Shown here: positions 1 through 7,312 of the stretch, piece by piece | How positions within the stretch are numbered: the first letter of the stretch is position 1 | Layout: every line of letters begins with the position of its first letter | Assembly (NCBI GenBank): GCA_016839845.1 | Contig: JAEOTL010000064.1 | Coordinates: forward strand, 1-10,222 | Origin: Promethearchaeota archaeon | Lineage (GTDB): Archaea; Asgardarchaeota; Lokiarchaeia; Sigynarchaeales; SOKP01 | Direction: 5' to 3' | DNA: 10,222 nt | Notes under the pieces: generated by a model | The model's database searches: none | The model's input: the letters and a program-made list of their open reading frames with translations, nothing else | What the model was told of the DNA's origin: nothing | Translations under genes and position numbers: made by a program

Positions 1-1041
1 CAACAGCTTATTATATCCCTCTTTGGGTATTATCCCACCCGCTGTAAAACCAACCGTAATATTGTATTCTGGCATAACATAGATCATCTGTCCTCCAGAT
101 CCAGCCATATAATATCCTTCAAGAGGACTATCCATCATAAAAAACAAATACCCATAATCCATCGAAAATCCTCCCTTGGAAAGACTAATCTTGGCTGTTG
201 TTGCATTTTCTATATAATCTTTATCTACTATCTGTTTTCTGTCCCAATTACCATTGTTCAGACATAATATTCCTAATTTCGCTTGTACCTTCGGTGAACA
301 ATGAAAAGCATATGCACCATAATTAATGTTCTTATCATCATGCGGCCAATAGGTTTCATCTTCCGCAATTCCTAGAGGGGTAAACAGATATTCTTTTGCA
401 AATTCTTCAGTGCTCTTACCAGTTACATTGGTAATTATACCTGATAAGAGATTAGGTCCTTCATTACTGTATACCCAATTTCCTGCTTCCCCAGGAGTTG
501 CCCCTAATGGTACGTCATTCAGCGCTAATTTAATACAATCATCAGGAGGATACTTAGTCTTAGGATAATTAGGTTCCCATCCACCAATTAATCCAGAATT
601 CATTAATAATAATTGATCTATTGTTATATTCTTCTTTGATTCACTATCGCAAAAATTAGGATCCCAAATATCAGCAAAGAATTCATATAATGTCTGATTT
701 AGATTGTCTATGAAACCTTCTTGGAGAGCTATTCCAATCAAAATGCTTGTTAAGCTTTTGGTCGCAGAAGCTTGATCATGGAATATATGTTTAGGTCCAG
801 TATACGCTTTAGGAGGAAGAAGATCAGAATACGCTTTAGTATCAAGAGGTTGGGAATTATGAAGGTATTCTTCGGTAAGCAAATACCCATTGCGTACTAT
901 AATAACACTATGGATATTATATGAATTTTTTTCAATAAATTCAAACATAGCAGCAATCTTATTGGAATCTAATCCCTGCTCTTCAGGAGCTACTTCTGTC
1001 CATTCACTTGAATTTGGTGGCCAAAATTTATTTTTTATAAT
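1..1041 (-). CDS. serine hydrolase (beta-lactamase family), copy 1, 3' end off the window, ATG lost
   Basis: Partial gene running off the left edge. It aligns without gaps to the copy at 7687-8784 (constant offset 7743) and lacks only the last 18 codons and the stop. The frame is open throughout. By hand I count about 44 amino-acid differences over about 340 residues. The catalytic set is intact: the SATK motif (Ser nucleophile and Lys), a Tyr-Ser-Asn motif in place of Tyr-Asn-Asn, and the C-terminal GSGG loop. Family knowledge: class C beta-lactamase/DD-peptidase/esterase-fold proteins; the substrate cannot be told. There is no signal peptide. Oddity: the codon matching the ATG of the other copy is ATT (1039-1041). 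No ATG, GTG or TTG lies in frame between there and the upstream stop at 1063-1065. The first in-frame ATG (946-948) would remove about 31 conserved residues. So it is either translated from ATT or a young pseudogene. Confidence 0.85.
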   Translation of the reverse strand, partial: MIKNKFWPPNSSEWTEVAPEEQGLDSNKIAAMFEFIEKNSYNIHSVIIVRNGYLLTEEYLHNSQPLDTKAYSDLLPPKAYTGPKHIFHDQASATKSLTSILIGIALQEGFIDNLNQTLYEFFADIWDPNFCDSESKKNITIDQLLLMNSGLIGGWEPNYPKTKYPPDDCIKLALNDVPLGATPGEAGNWVYSNEGPNLLSGIITNVTGKSTEEFAKEYLFTPLGIAEDETYWPHDDKNINYGAYAFHCSPKVQAKLGILCLNNGNWDRKQIVDKDYIENATTAKISLSKGGFSMDYGYLFFMMDSPLEGYYMAGSGGQMIYVMPEYNITVGFTAGGIIPKEGYNKLL

Positions 1042-1088
1042 TAGATCAATTTTGTATATAATTTATTGATAAAAATAATCCAACAATA

Positions 1089-1136
1089 AAAATTTTGCTT
1101 CATTTCTATGTGAAAATGGAATAGAAAGGTAAATTC
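1089..1136 (-). promoter_or_regulatory. upstream block conserved between the two serine hydrolase copies
   Basis: A 48-bp noncoding block upstream of copy 1 matches 8841-8888 upstream of copy 2 at about 36 of 48 positions without gaps. Similarity stops just beyond it on both sides. This marks the 5' edge of the duplicated segment and may contain promoter or operator sequence. Between this block and the start codons the two copies align poorly. Whether it is functional is inference. Confidence 0.35.
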
Positions 1137-1178
1137 GGGTTCTGGGTTCCACGAAAAACCTTTGAAACATTAAGAAAT

Positions 1179-1385
1179 TTAATGTCCCTCGAGCCTACTT
1201 TTCCATGATTCAGGGAGTTCAGCTTTGCTATCAAGTTTGAGTTTAAGACTTCGTTTTAAGAACTTAAATCGCTTTATTTCTTTAATCAAATTATGAGTAA
1301 ACTTAATGAATGAAAGTTATGAATGAAGAGCTACCAGTTGTTGTATATTTTTTATTAATTCCTCATTAAAATCTTCTGTTTCCAT
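1179..1385 (-). pseudogene. remnant of a sulfatase C-terminus
   Basis: Read on the minus strand, 1316 down to 1179 encodes 45 codons and a stop. Its end, ELPESWKSRLEGH, closely matches the ELPEPWKGRLEGH end of the sulfatase at 3506-4918. At DNA level the first 21 bases counted from the stop are identical (1178-1198 versus 3505-3525), and similarity fades after about 80 bp. No start codon or catalytic region is present. Upstream in the same frame, beyond a TAA at 1317-1319, is a 22-codon ATG-initiated stretch (1385 to 1320) of unclear origin. This is best read as the tail of a lost sulfatase paralogue that once lay directly upstream of serine hydrolase copy 1 on the same strand. Confidence 0.7.
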
Positions 1386-1731
1386 TCATTTTAAAATTAA
1401 AAAAATTTAAAAATTCAAAATTAATATACAAAAGGCTTTTAAAGAAGATTATCTTCCTAATTTTAGGCTTCTGCTACAAGTCGTGAGGATGCAATTTTAG
1501 ATTCTACTGCTGCTCCCTGCGGGTATTTTAGAGGAATAATAATTCTCCTATGCAAGCTATTGTAGATAATGATGACTATCCAGTTATGGTAGGTTATAAG
1601 TATGGAGATACTATGAACGGTAGCTTCTTTGATTCTCTATATGTATCAGTAGAGGTAGCCGATGTGGATCATTGCTTGCGTTCCTATCGGGGAATCGACT
1701 TCGTGCACACCCTGGCAGAAGGTGAAGGAAG
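1386..1731. other. 346-bp stretch without a secure gene; contains the left edge of the GC-rich insert
   Basis: 1386-1440 is almost pure A/T. From about 1440 to 1640 there are short, interrupted reading frames of native composition on both strands. On the minus strand one frame is open from 1635 to its stop at 1467-1469, ending VESKIASSRLVAEA, which may be a gene remnant. Around 1650 the base composition rises abruptly to that of the downstream sulfatase. I recognise no family here. Confidence 0.5.
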
Positions 1732-1735
1732 ATGA
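1550..1735 (+). other. 61-codon reading frame, probably a truncated upstream gene joined to native sequence
   Basis: An ATG-initiated frame of 61 codons whose TGA overlaps the sulfatase start (ATGA at 1732-1735), the usual signature of translational coupling. Its first ~33 codons have native AT-rich composition, while the last ~28 are GC-rich like the sulfatase. The simplest reading is that the 3' part is the real end of the gene that preceded the sulfatase in a donor operon and the 5' part is host sequence joined by chance. No domain is recognised. There is no convincing Shine-Dalgarno before 1550. It may not make a functional protein. Confidence 0.3.
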
Positions 1736-3198
1736 CCAACAAGCCAAATATTGTATTGATTTTCACCGATCAGCAGCGTGCAGACACTATGGGATATGCT
1801 GGAGACCCTGTAGCCCAGACACAGAACATCGATGGACTAGCTGCTGAAGGGGTTGTGTTTCGCAGGTGCTATGCGACCTCACCCGTCTGTATGGCTACCC
1901 GTGCGTCCCTTATCTCTGGAAAGCATGTCAACGATCACGGTGTGTGGGCGATGGCCGACCCGGAGCTTCGTCATGGTCCGAGTCATGTGAGAAATATTCG
2001 GGACGCAGGATACTGTACAGCCGTTATCGGCAAAACACATCTCTGGTTGCATGGAAAGGGTCATACTCGGGATCATATCAATGAGATGCACGACTATGGT
2101 TATACCGACATCATGGAGATAACCGGTCCATCCGAATCGGCCTCTACAGATTCCCCCTATACAGATTACTTGAGGGAAAAAGGCCTGCTTGATACCTATC
2201 GTGAATATTTGCGTACGTATCTCAGGGGACAGAAGCAAGGTGTTTCCCTTCCCTGGGAGTTGCCACCGAGTCTTCTTCCCACCGAGGACCACCTTGATAT
2301 GTATATCGCCAGACAGGCCTCGGAGTGGATTCTTACCTACCGAGATGACGGGCCGTTCTATCTGCAGGTCTGCTTCGGCGGACCCCATGATCCCTGGGAT
2401 TCTCCGGCGGCGTATCGTCGGATGTATAACGCCGATGAGATGCCACTTTCCATCACGGATCAAACGATCGGTCCCATGTCACCTCATGTCGAAATGCTGC
2501 TTAAATACGCACCAGCAAAACTCGATGCTATGAGTAAGGCTCAGAACCGGGTGATGAAAACCTACTACTACGGTAAAGTCAGCCTGATTGATGACTGCAT
2601 CGGTCGGATCATCGATGCCTTGGAAGAGAAGGGGATGATGGAGAACACTTGGATTGTGTTCTCCTCGGATCACGGGGAGATGCTGGGGGATCATGGGCTG
2701 ATTGCCAAGAAGGTTTTTTATGAAGGCGCTCTCAACATCCCCTGCATCATCCGGCCCCCGGGTGGAATCGAAGGTTGGCAGAGCAACGGACTAACCGATC
2801 ATCTTGATATCGGTGCTACACTTTTGGATGCAGCCGGCGCTACTCCATATGAAGAGAGCGATGGTCGCTCCTTGCTCCCACTGATTGCCGGCGGGCCAGA
2901 CATGCCAAACGCACAGGTGCACAAGGAAGCCATTCTGAGCGAGATGGGTCTTCCCCCGATGGCCTATTCGATGGTCAGAACCGATCGCTACAAAATATCA
3001 GTGAACACCCTGACCCGACAACCCCTGGATCTTTACGATATGGAAGAGGACCCCAATGAGCTTCACAACCAGGTGGACAACCCCTCTTTTAAGGCCGTAC
3101 GTGATGAGTTGCTCAACGGGCACCTGAACCGGTTGTTGAGTCGAATGAATTTATCCAGCTTAAAGGGCAATTCGAGGATGCAATGGTTGAAAAAATAA
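1732..3198 (+). CDS. sulfatase, formylglycine (Cys) type, likely horizontally acquired
   Basis: A 488-residue sulfatase (alkaline phosphatase superfamily) expected to hydrolyse a sulfate ester. The N-terminal metal site is FTDQQRAD (Asp13). The nucleophile motif is C53-M-A-T-R57, the C-x-[AP]-x-R signature whose Cys becomes formylglycine. Further active-site elements are Lys101 in GKTHLW, His219 in GPHDPW, and the second metal site SSDHGEMLGDHG (Asp313-His314). The length is typical of the family. There is no signal peptide, so it is probably cytoplasmic. The ATG at 1732 is preceded by GGTGA six bases upstream, a clear ribosome-binding site that most neighbours lack. Base composition is about half GC against about a third around it, with codons such as CTG, CGG, GGC and ATC frequent. 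No maturase is in the window. The last ~20 residues may be non-native (see findings). The family call is firm; the substrate is unknown. Confidence 0.95.
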   Translation: MTNKPNIVLIFTDQQRADTMGYAGDPVAQTQNIDGLAAEGVVFRRCYATSPVCMATRASLISGKHVNDHGVWAMADPELRHGPSHVRNIRDAGYCTAVIGKTHLWLHGKGHTRDHINEMHDYGYTDIMEITGPSESASTDSPYTDYLREKGLLDTYREYLRTYLRGQKQGVSLPWELPPSLLPTEDHLDMYIARQASEWILTYRDDGPFYLQVCFGGPHDPWDSPAAYRRMYNADEMPLSITDQTIGPMSPHVEMLLKYAPAKLDAMSKAQNRVMKTYYYGKVSLIDDCIGRIIDALEEKGMMENTWIVFSSDHGEMLGDHGLIAKKVFYEGALNIPCIIRPPGGIEGWQSNGLTDHLDIGATLLDAAGATPYEESDGRSLLPLIAGGPDMPNAQVHKEAILSEMGLPPMAYSMVRTDRYKISVNTLTRQPLDLYDMEEDPNELHNQVDNPSFKAVRDELLNGHLNRLLSRMNLSSLKGNSRMQWLKK

Positions 3199-3505
3199 CA
3201 GAATTATACGCCAAAGTTGATTCATTTGTGCTTCCTTTAGTTTTAAAGGGGGGACTTCTAATGTTTTTAATAATTCTATCGAAAAATTCCTGTTTAATAT
3301 CAACGAGAGTTACTTTACAACCCCCATTAAAGAATCTTGGGTAATTTTATTATCCATAATCTTTTACACTCTCAAATTTTTAAAATTTTTTAAAAATACT
3401 AATACAAGAAAAAATTAAATAAAAAATAAACGTTGCTTATTTTAAAAATCCATAAGCATTTTTTTAGGCGTTTCTCTGCTTCACCAACTACTCAATATCA
3501 GTGGT
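3199..3505. other. spacer between convergent sulfatases
   Basis: AT-rich 307-bp gap. It holds a bidirectional terminator hairpin (3434-3458). It also holds a short frame continuing on the plus strand past the sulfatase stop to a TAA near 3345, and an overlapping open minus-strand frame of about 50 codons reading VTLVDIKQEFFDRIIKNI near 3260-3315. Neither has a convincing start or a recognisable family. No other gene is seen. Confidence 0.5.
3434..3465. terminator. bidirectional terminator hairpin
   Basis: TGCTTAT (3434-3440) pairs perfectly with ATAAGCA (3452-3458) around an 11-nt loop and is followed by seven T on the plus strand (3459-3465). Read on the minus strand it lies about 50 nt after the stop of the 3506-4918 gene and is followed by a T-rich tract. 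It can therefore serve both convergent sulfatase genes. Confidence 0.6.
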
Positions 3506-4918
3506 TTAATGTCCCTCGAGCCTACCTTTCCAGGGTTCAGGGAGTTCAGTGGTATCATCAAGTCTGAGTTCAAGACGTGGTTCTAATAATTCGTTAGCCA
3601 GTTTAGTTTCTTTCAAAAATTCAACAAGTTTTTGGTGAAGGTTCTGCGCTACGGTTGTATGCTCATTAATAACATTTTTCTGTTGTTTAGGGTCTGTTGG
3701 TAGATGATATAACCAAGATTGTCCCGGTTCAATACTATACAAAAGGCTCCATTCGTCTGTGGTTATTGTAGTATCCGAACCCTTTGATTCACGTTTCAGA
3801 CCATCGACAGATCGTAAAATGGCCCCAACATTGCTAAATGGTTGCGTGCTAATAACAAACTCTCTACCTTTTAAATTTTTATCCTGTATCATTGGTACAA
3901 GTGAATGTCCCTCGACTATAACTGGTATCTCTACGTTCATTAAATCAAGAACAGTAGGCATGAGATCTATTGCAGAAGTTAAGCCCTCTTGAACACCTGG
4001 ATCTGTATTAGGTGTGTGTATTATTAGTGGGCAACTGATTGTTTCTTCCCAGAGAGGAGAGCGAATCCATTTATGAACTCTTCTGAACTTGTCTGGGATT
4101 TTTTTTGATTTTAGAGACATCATTTTGCCAAAAAGTCCACCATGTTCACCGAAATAAAAACCATGATCTGAGGTGAATATGATAGCTGTATTATCCATTA
4201 ATCCCATATTCTCGACGAGTCTAAGGAAATGACCCACCCAAGTATCAACCATAGTAATTTCACCACAATAACATGCATGGGCTTTATGCACATCATCTTC
4301 AGTCATATCTGTTACATCTTGCCAGTAGCTATAAGTAGGATCCACGATCTCTCCGTCATAATCCTTCATGTACAACTTAGTATAGTAAGGTGGAGCGTTC
4401 CATGGCTCATGGGGATCCCACATATCGATATATAGGAAGAAATCCTCTTGATGGTGTTTTTCAAGCCATTGAGCCGCACGAGTGATTGTCCTTGGTGCAT
4501 ATCGGTCAGCCTCATGGCGCCAATCAGCGCGTGTATCATCACCAAGACCTTGAGACCAATAATCTTGTCCTTCTATTTCGATGAAAGTGCGAAATCCTTG
4601 GTCATAATTCATATTATTTCGTAAAAAGAAAGGAGTATCAACTACCGCTGCTGTGTGGATACGATTCCGTCTTAATATACTAGGGAGTAGGGTTAACTCT
4701 CTTGCTAATGGTTCCCATCTCATAAATACTCCACTTAAGCGTCCTGTAAAGAAATCGGCACGATTTGGCATAGTAGGAAAACTTCCAGCATAATGACGGT
4801 TAAAACGTACTGATTTTGCAGCAAAAGCATCTAATGCTGGCGTTCGGATCCACTCATTACCATAACAACCTAGATGATCTCGTCGAAACGTATCAGAAAC
4901 AAGCCAGATTACATTCAA
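3506..4918 (-). CDS. sulfatase-family hydrolase with Thr in the nucleophile position
   Basis: A 470-residue sulfatase-fold protein (alkaline phosphatase superfamily). The N-terminus WLVSDTFRRDHLGCYG gives the first metal Asp9 with Thr10 where many sulfatases have a second Asp. The active-site motif is T49-M-P-N-R53: the C/S-x-P-x-R frame with Thr instead of the Cys or Ser that becomes formylglycine. Other sites are His170 in WDPHEPW and the C-terminal metal motif TSDHGFYFGEHG (Asp251-His252). Thr cannot be oxidised to formylglycine, so from superfamily knowledge a Thr nucleophile acting on a phospho- or phosphonate ester is as likely as sulfatase activity. There is no signal peptide. The ATG has no Shine-Dalgarno but has a TATA-like box about 40 nt upstream. 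AT-rich like its surroundings, hence native. Its 3' end is repeated as a remnant at 1179. Family certain, substrate unknown. Confidence 0.93.
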   Translation of the reverse strand: MNVIWLVSDTFRRDHLGCYGNEWIRTPALDAFAAKSVRFNRHYAGSFPTMPNRADFFTGRLSGVFMRWEPLARELTLLPSILRRNRIHTAAVVDTPFFLRNNMNYDQGFRTFIEIEGQDYWSQGLGDDTRADWRHEADRYAPRTITRAAQWLEKHHQEDFFLYIDMWDPHEPWNAPPYYTKLYMKDYDGEIVDPTYSYWQDVTDMTEDDVHKAHACYCGEITMVDTWVGHFLRLVENMGLMDNTAIIFTSDHGFYFGEHGGLFGKMMSLKSKKIPDKFRRVHKWIRSPLWEETISCPLIIHTPNTDPGVQEGLTSAIDLMPTVLDLMNVEIPVIVEGHSLVPMIQDKNLKGREFVISTQPFSNVGAILRSVDGLKRESKGSDTTITTDEWSLLYSIEPGQSWLYHLPTDPKQQKNVINEHTTVAQNLHQKLVEFLKETKLANELLEPRLELRLDDTTELPEPWKGRLEGH

Positions 4919-4954
4919 TAAAATTAACTTTTTCCATAATTATAATTATTATAT

Positions 4955-4967
4955 TCTATAAATTTGC
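4955..4967 (-). promoter_or_regulatory. putative archaeal BRE/TATA box for the Thr-type sulfatase
   Basis: On the minus strand GCAAA followed by TTTATAGA lies about 40 nt before the ATG at 4918. In an archaeon this would place transcription start about 15 nt before the ATG, consistent with the lack of a Shine-Dalgarno. The region is very AT-rich, so the match could be chance. Confidence 0.35.
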
Positions 4968-5099
4968 CTTTTTAAATTTTGTCCCAATTTTCTGTGAAGT
5001 TTGGATGGAGATTGAGGAAAATTATTTTCACCCTTACATATGTTAATGAGTGATGATGAAATAGAAAATTTTCAAAAATAAAGAATTATTTTCATAAAA

Positions 5100-5813
5100 A
5101 TGGATACTGAAAAAATATGGAAAGATGGTGAATGGACAAATGAAGCACGTCAGATAATTGATGGGCTTAAAAAGTTTCCTGACAATTCAAAAATAATCTT
5201 AATTTTAAGACATTCTCATCGGGGTGAATCACCTACAATGGAAAAAGGTCATAAAGAAAGATTATCACCCCAAGGCTATGCAATTGCTAAAAAATTTGGG
5301 GAAAATTTACCCCGTAGCAGATCTATCAAAATTTTCTATAGTCATATATGGAGATGTGAAGAAACTGCTAATAATATCCATGAAGGATTTGAAAATGTTG
5401 GCGGAGCAAGCGAAGTAAAGGGGGAACTTAAAGCTCTCCAAAGTATTGGAATTACTGATGAACAATTTTATAGGAATGAATTTACTACCGTACCCATTCT
5501 TGACATCTTTTATCGATGGGCAGTAGGTTTTTATAATCCTAATGTATGGACACCTTTCATCGAATATTGTCAATCAATGGCTCATATTATTCTGGACAAA
5601 GTCAAAAATTCTCCCGAAAATGGATTGGATGTATTTATAACTCATGATTTTAATATACTGGCACTTAGATTTGGATGGTTTGGGCTTCTACCTAAAAAAT
5701 GGGTGAAATTCCTTGGTGGATTTGCATTCGCGATAGAAAAAGATCAAACCTTACTACTAGATGATGGTGAGTTAAAATCAGCAGCAATTCCACATTGGTT
5801 GAAAAAATCATGA
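5100..5813 (+). CDS. histidine phosphatase superfamily protein (phosphoglycerate-mutase-like)
   Basis: A 237-residue protein of the histidine phosphatase fold, which works through a phosphohistidine intermediate. The N-terminal catalytic motif is L-R37-H38-S39-H40-R-G: the usual RHG with Ser for Gly, and His38 the expected nucleophile. Arg85 in SHIWRCEETA matches the second phosphate-binding Arg in the usual S-x-x-x-R-[AC]-x-x-T-A context. The second catalytic His is His182 in FITHDFNI. Length is normal for a small branch-1 enzyme. There is no signal peptide. The ATG has no Shine-Dalgarno. It is divergent from the Thr-type sulfatase and convergent with the ADP-ribosylglycohydrolase, so it is probably a single-gene transcript. 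The substrate (sugar phosphate, nucleotide or phosphoprotein) cannot be inferred. Confidence 0.88.
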   Translation: MDTEKIWKDGEWTNEARQIIDGLKKFPDNSKIILILRHSHRGESPTMEKGHKERLSPQGYAIAKKFGENLPRSRSIKIFYSHIWRCEETANNIHEGFENVGGASEVKGELKALQSIGITDEQFYRNEFTTVPILDIFYRWAVGFYNPNVWTPFIEYCQSMAHIILDKVKNSPENGLDVFITHDFNILALRFGWFGLLPKKWVKFLGGFAFAIEKDQTLLLDDGELKSAAIPHWLKKS

Positions 5814-5918
5814 AACCTTCAAATTGAAATAATAAATCTTTAGTACATTAGTAAAAAATAGATTGAATAATATCCTTAATGCATTCGAACAAAAAAAAGA
5901 AATAATAAAGATGAGAGA

Positions 5919-5941
5919 GAAATATAAAGGGCTTATATTTC
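5919..5941. terminator. hairpin between convergent genes
   Basis: GAAATATAA (5919-5927) pairs perfectly with TTATATTTC (5933-5941) around the loop AGGGC. It sits three bases beyond the stop codon (5945-5947) of the minus-strand gene and about 105 nt after the plus-strand gene. On the minus strand it is followed by a pyrimidine-rich tract that includes eight T. The stem is almost all A/T, so it is a weak terminator or an mRNA 3'-end structure. Confidence 0.4.
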
Positions 5942-5944
5942 CGA

Positions 5945-7312
5945 CTATTTTCGTAATTCTTCGAAGCGAAGTGCTTGTGTAAAGGTTCTTTGACTTAAGT
6001 TGAGTATTGATTTATCTTTCCAATCTTTGAGACCTGGAATTATTTCGTCACGAATAAAACGTTTAGCATAGGAAGGAATCAAATTCTGACCAATATAAGC
6101 TCCAAGAATAGCTCCTGCGTTCCCCGCATTGCAATCTGTATCCGCTCCACATTCAGTACTGATACGCACTGTCTGTATGAAATCTCCATCTCCATATAAT
6201 AAACCCATGACAATCGCACCGTTATTGAATAATGTATGAACAGCCTTAGCTTTACCAAAGCTCTTAATTCGTCTTTCAAATAGACTCGGAAAATCTTTAA
6301 ATCTTGATATTGCATCTGTTGTCATACTTTGTTCAAAAAGCCACCATAAACCATCCAATTTTGTTTCCCATTCTTTTTTAGTTTTAGACCCAATAAAATT
6401 TGATTCCCAATCTCTTGAATCTGGATTATTGAGATAGGTATCGATTATTGGATCAATAAAGCTATAATATAATTCTACGTCTTTCGTTGATATCCAATCT
6501 ATCAAAGAAGCATATTCTAGTAAGACTGTTTTAATTCGTTTAATATCACTTATAATAGTTTCAGCACAAATCCCGGATTGGTCAATTTGCCGGGTAAATG
6601 CTTCAACATTCTCGTTTTCTGCCTTATCCCATCTCCGAACTTCGGACTTTGGGAAGTGTATCTCTTCCTTATAGTCATATGGGTTGTGTGCTATTGCTAC
6701 TGAAATCAAAGCGGAGACAAATAATTCACCGACTATTCCTACATCCCTATGCGCTATTAAGGCATCTTGCAGGGATAAATCAAGACATGGTTTTAATAAT
6801 TCGAGATCGTTTGTGGAATTATCATACCAGCCCCATGCAGGGAGTAACATCCCATATAATTCTCCCTTCATTTGTGCACCAATCCAATCCGCATACTCAT
6901 TCCCAAATACCTTACCCTCATGTTCATATACATAATCACCAGCATGTTCCCAAGGAACACCTTCTTTCGCGTTATCATAAGCAGCTTTTTCTGCGGTAAA
7001 TACATACTGAGGAAGTAAATACTTCAACCAATATGAACCAAGATAATCCGGTTCCAATATTGTCCCAGCCTTGAATCTTTCCGCAAATTTATCATCATTT
7101 AATGCTTCTAATGCTAATATGGATATCAATTCATATTGTTCATCATCATTTATAGATTGCTTATGATGAATGCTCCATCCACTTAAAGGAGGGTGCATAT
7201 TAGTAATAATTCTGCGATCTCTTCCCTCAACAGGCATTCCAAACGTGCCACCCGCAACTTTTCCCGTCCAGCTGCCCCAAATTTTTTGGAGTAAAAAATC
7301 TTTATCTACCAT
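5945..7312 (-). CDS. ADP-ribosylglycohydrolase family protein (DraG-like)
   Basis: A 455-residue protein of the DraG/ARH family, di-metal enzymes that remove ADP-ribose from proteins or related ligands. The N-terminal GSWTGKVAGGTFGMPVEG matches the family opening. Asn55-Asp56-Asp57-Glu58-Gln59 lies where the family has the metal-binding DDT motif. The C-terminal GADTDCNAGNAGAILGAYIG (Asp391, Asp393) matches the G-D-T-D metal motif. It is longer than the roughly 300-residue DraG core because of a middle insertion at about residues 100-330. There is no signal peptide. The start has no Shine-Dalgarno. It is separated from the serine hydrolase upstream on the same strand by 374 bp containing a terminator-like hairpin, so probably transcribed alone. 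The variant first motif leaves open whether it is a true ADP-ribosyl hydrolase or a relative acting on another glycosidic bond. Confidence 0.88.
   Translation of the reverse strand: MVDKDFLLQKIWGSWTGKVAGGTFGMPVEGRDRRIITNMHPPLSGWSIHHKQSINDDEQYELISILALEALNDDKFAERFKAGTILEPDYLGSYWLKYLLPQYVFTAEKAAYDNAKEGVPWEHAGDYVYEHEGKVFGNEYADWIGAQMKGELYGMLLPAWGWYDNSTNDLELLKPCLDLSLQDALIAHRDVGIVGELFVSALISVAIAHNPYDYKEEIHFPKSEVRRWDKAENENVEAFTRQIDQSGICAETIISDIKRIKTVLLEYASLIDWISTKDVELYYSFIDPIIDTYLNNPDSRDWESNFIGSKTKKEWETKLDGLWWLFEQSMTTDAISRFKDFPSLFERRIKSFGKAKAVHTLFNNGAIVMGLLYGDGDFIQTVRISTECGADTDCNAGNAGAILGAYIGQNLIPSYAKRFIRDEIIPGLKDWKDKSILNLSQRTFTQALRFEELRK

Noticed and set aside
1879..2463. 194-codon open frame on the minus strand
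   Set aside because: It is antisense to the sulfatase catalytic core, whose motifs and codon pattern clearly mark the plus strand as coding.
3310..3357. 15-codon minus-strand frame beginning MDNKI, like the start of serine hydrolase copy 2 (14 identical bases)
   Set aside because: The match ends after ATGGATAATAAAAT and the frame closes at once; in such AT-rich DNA this is probably chance.
6598..6999. 133-codon plus-strand frame
   Set aside because: It lies wholly antisense to the ADP-ribosylglycohydrolase and shows low-complexity, His- and Leu-rich translation typical of a shadow.
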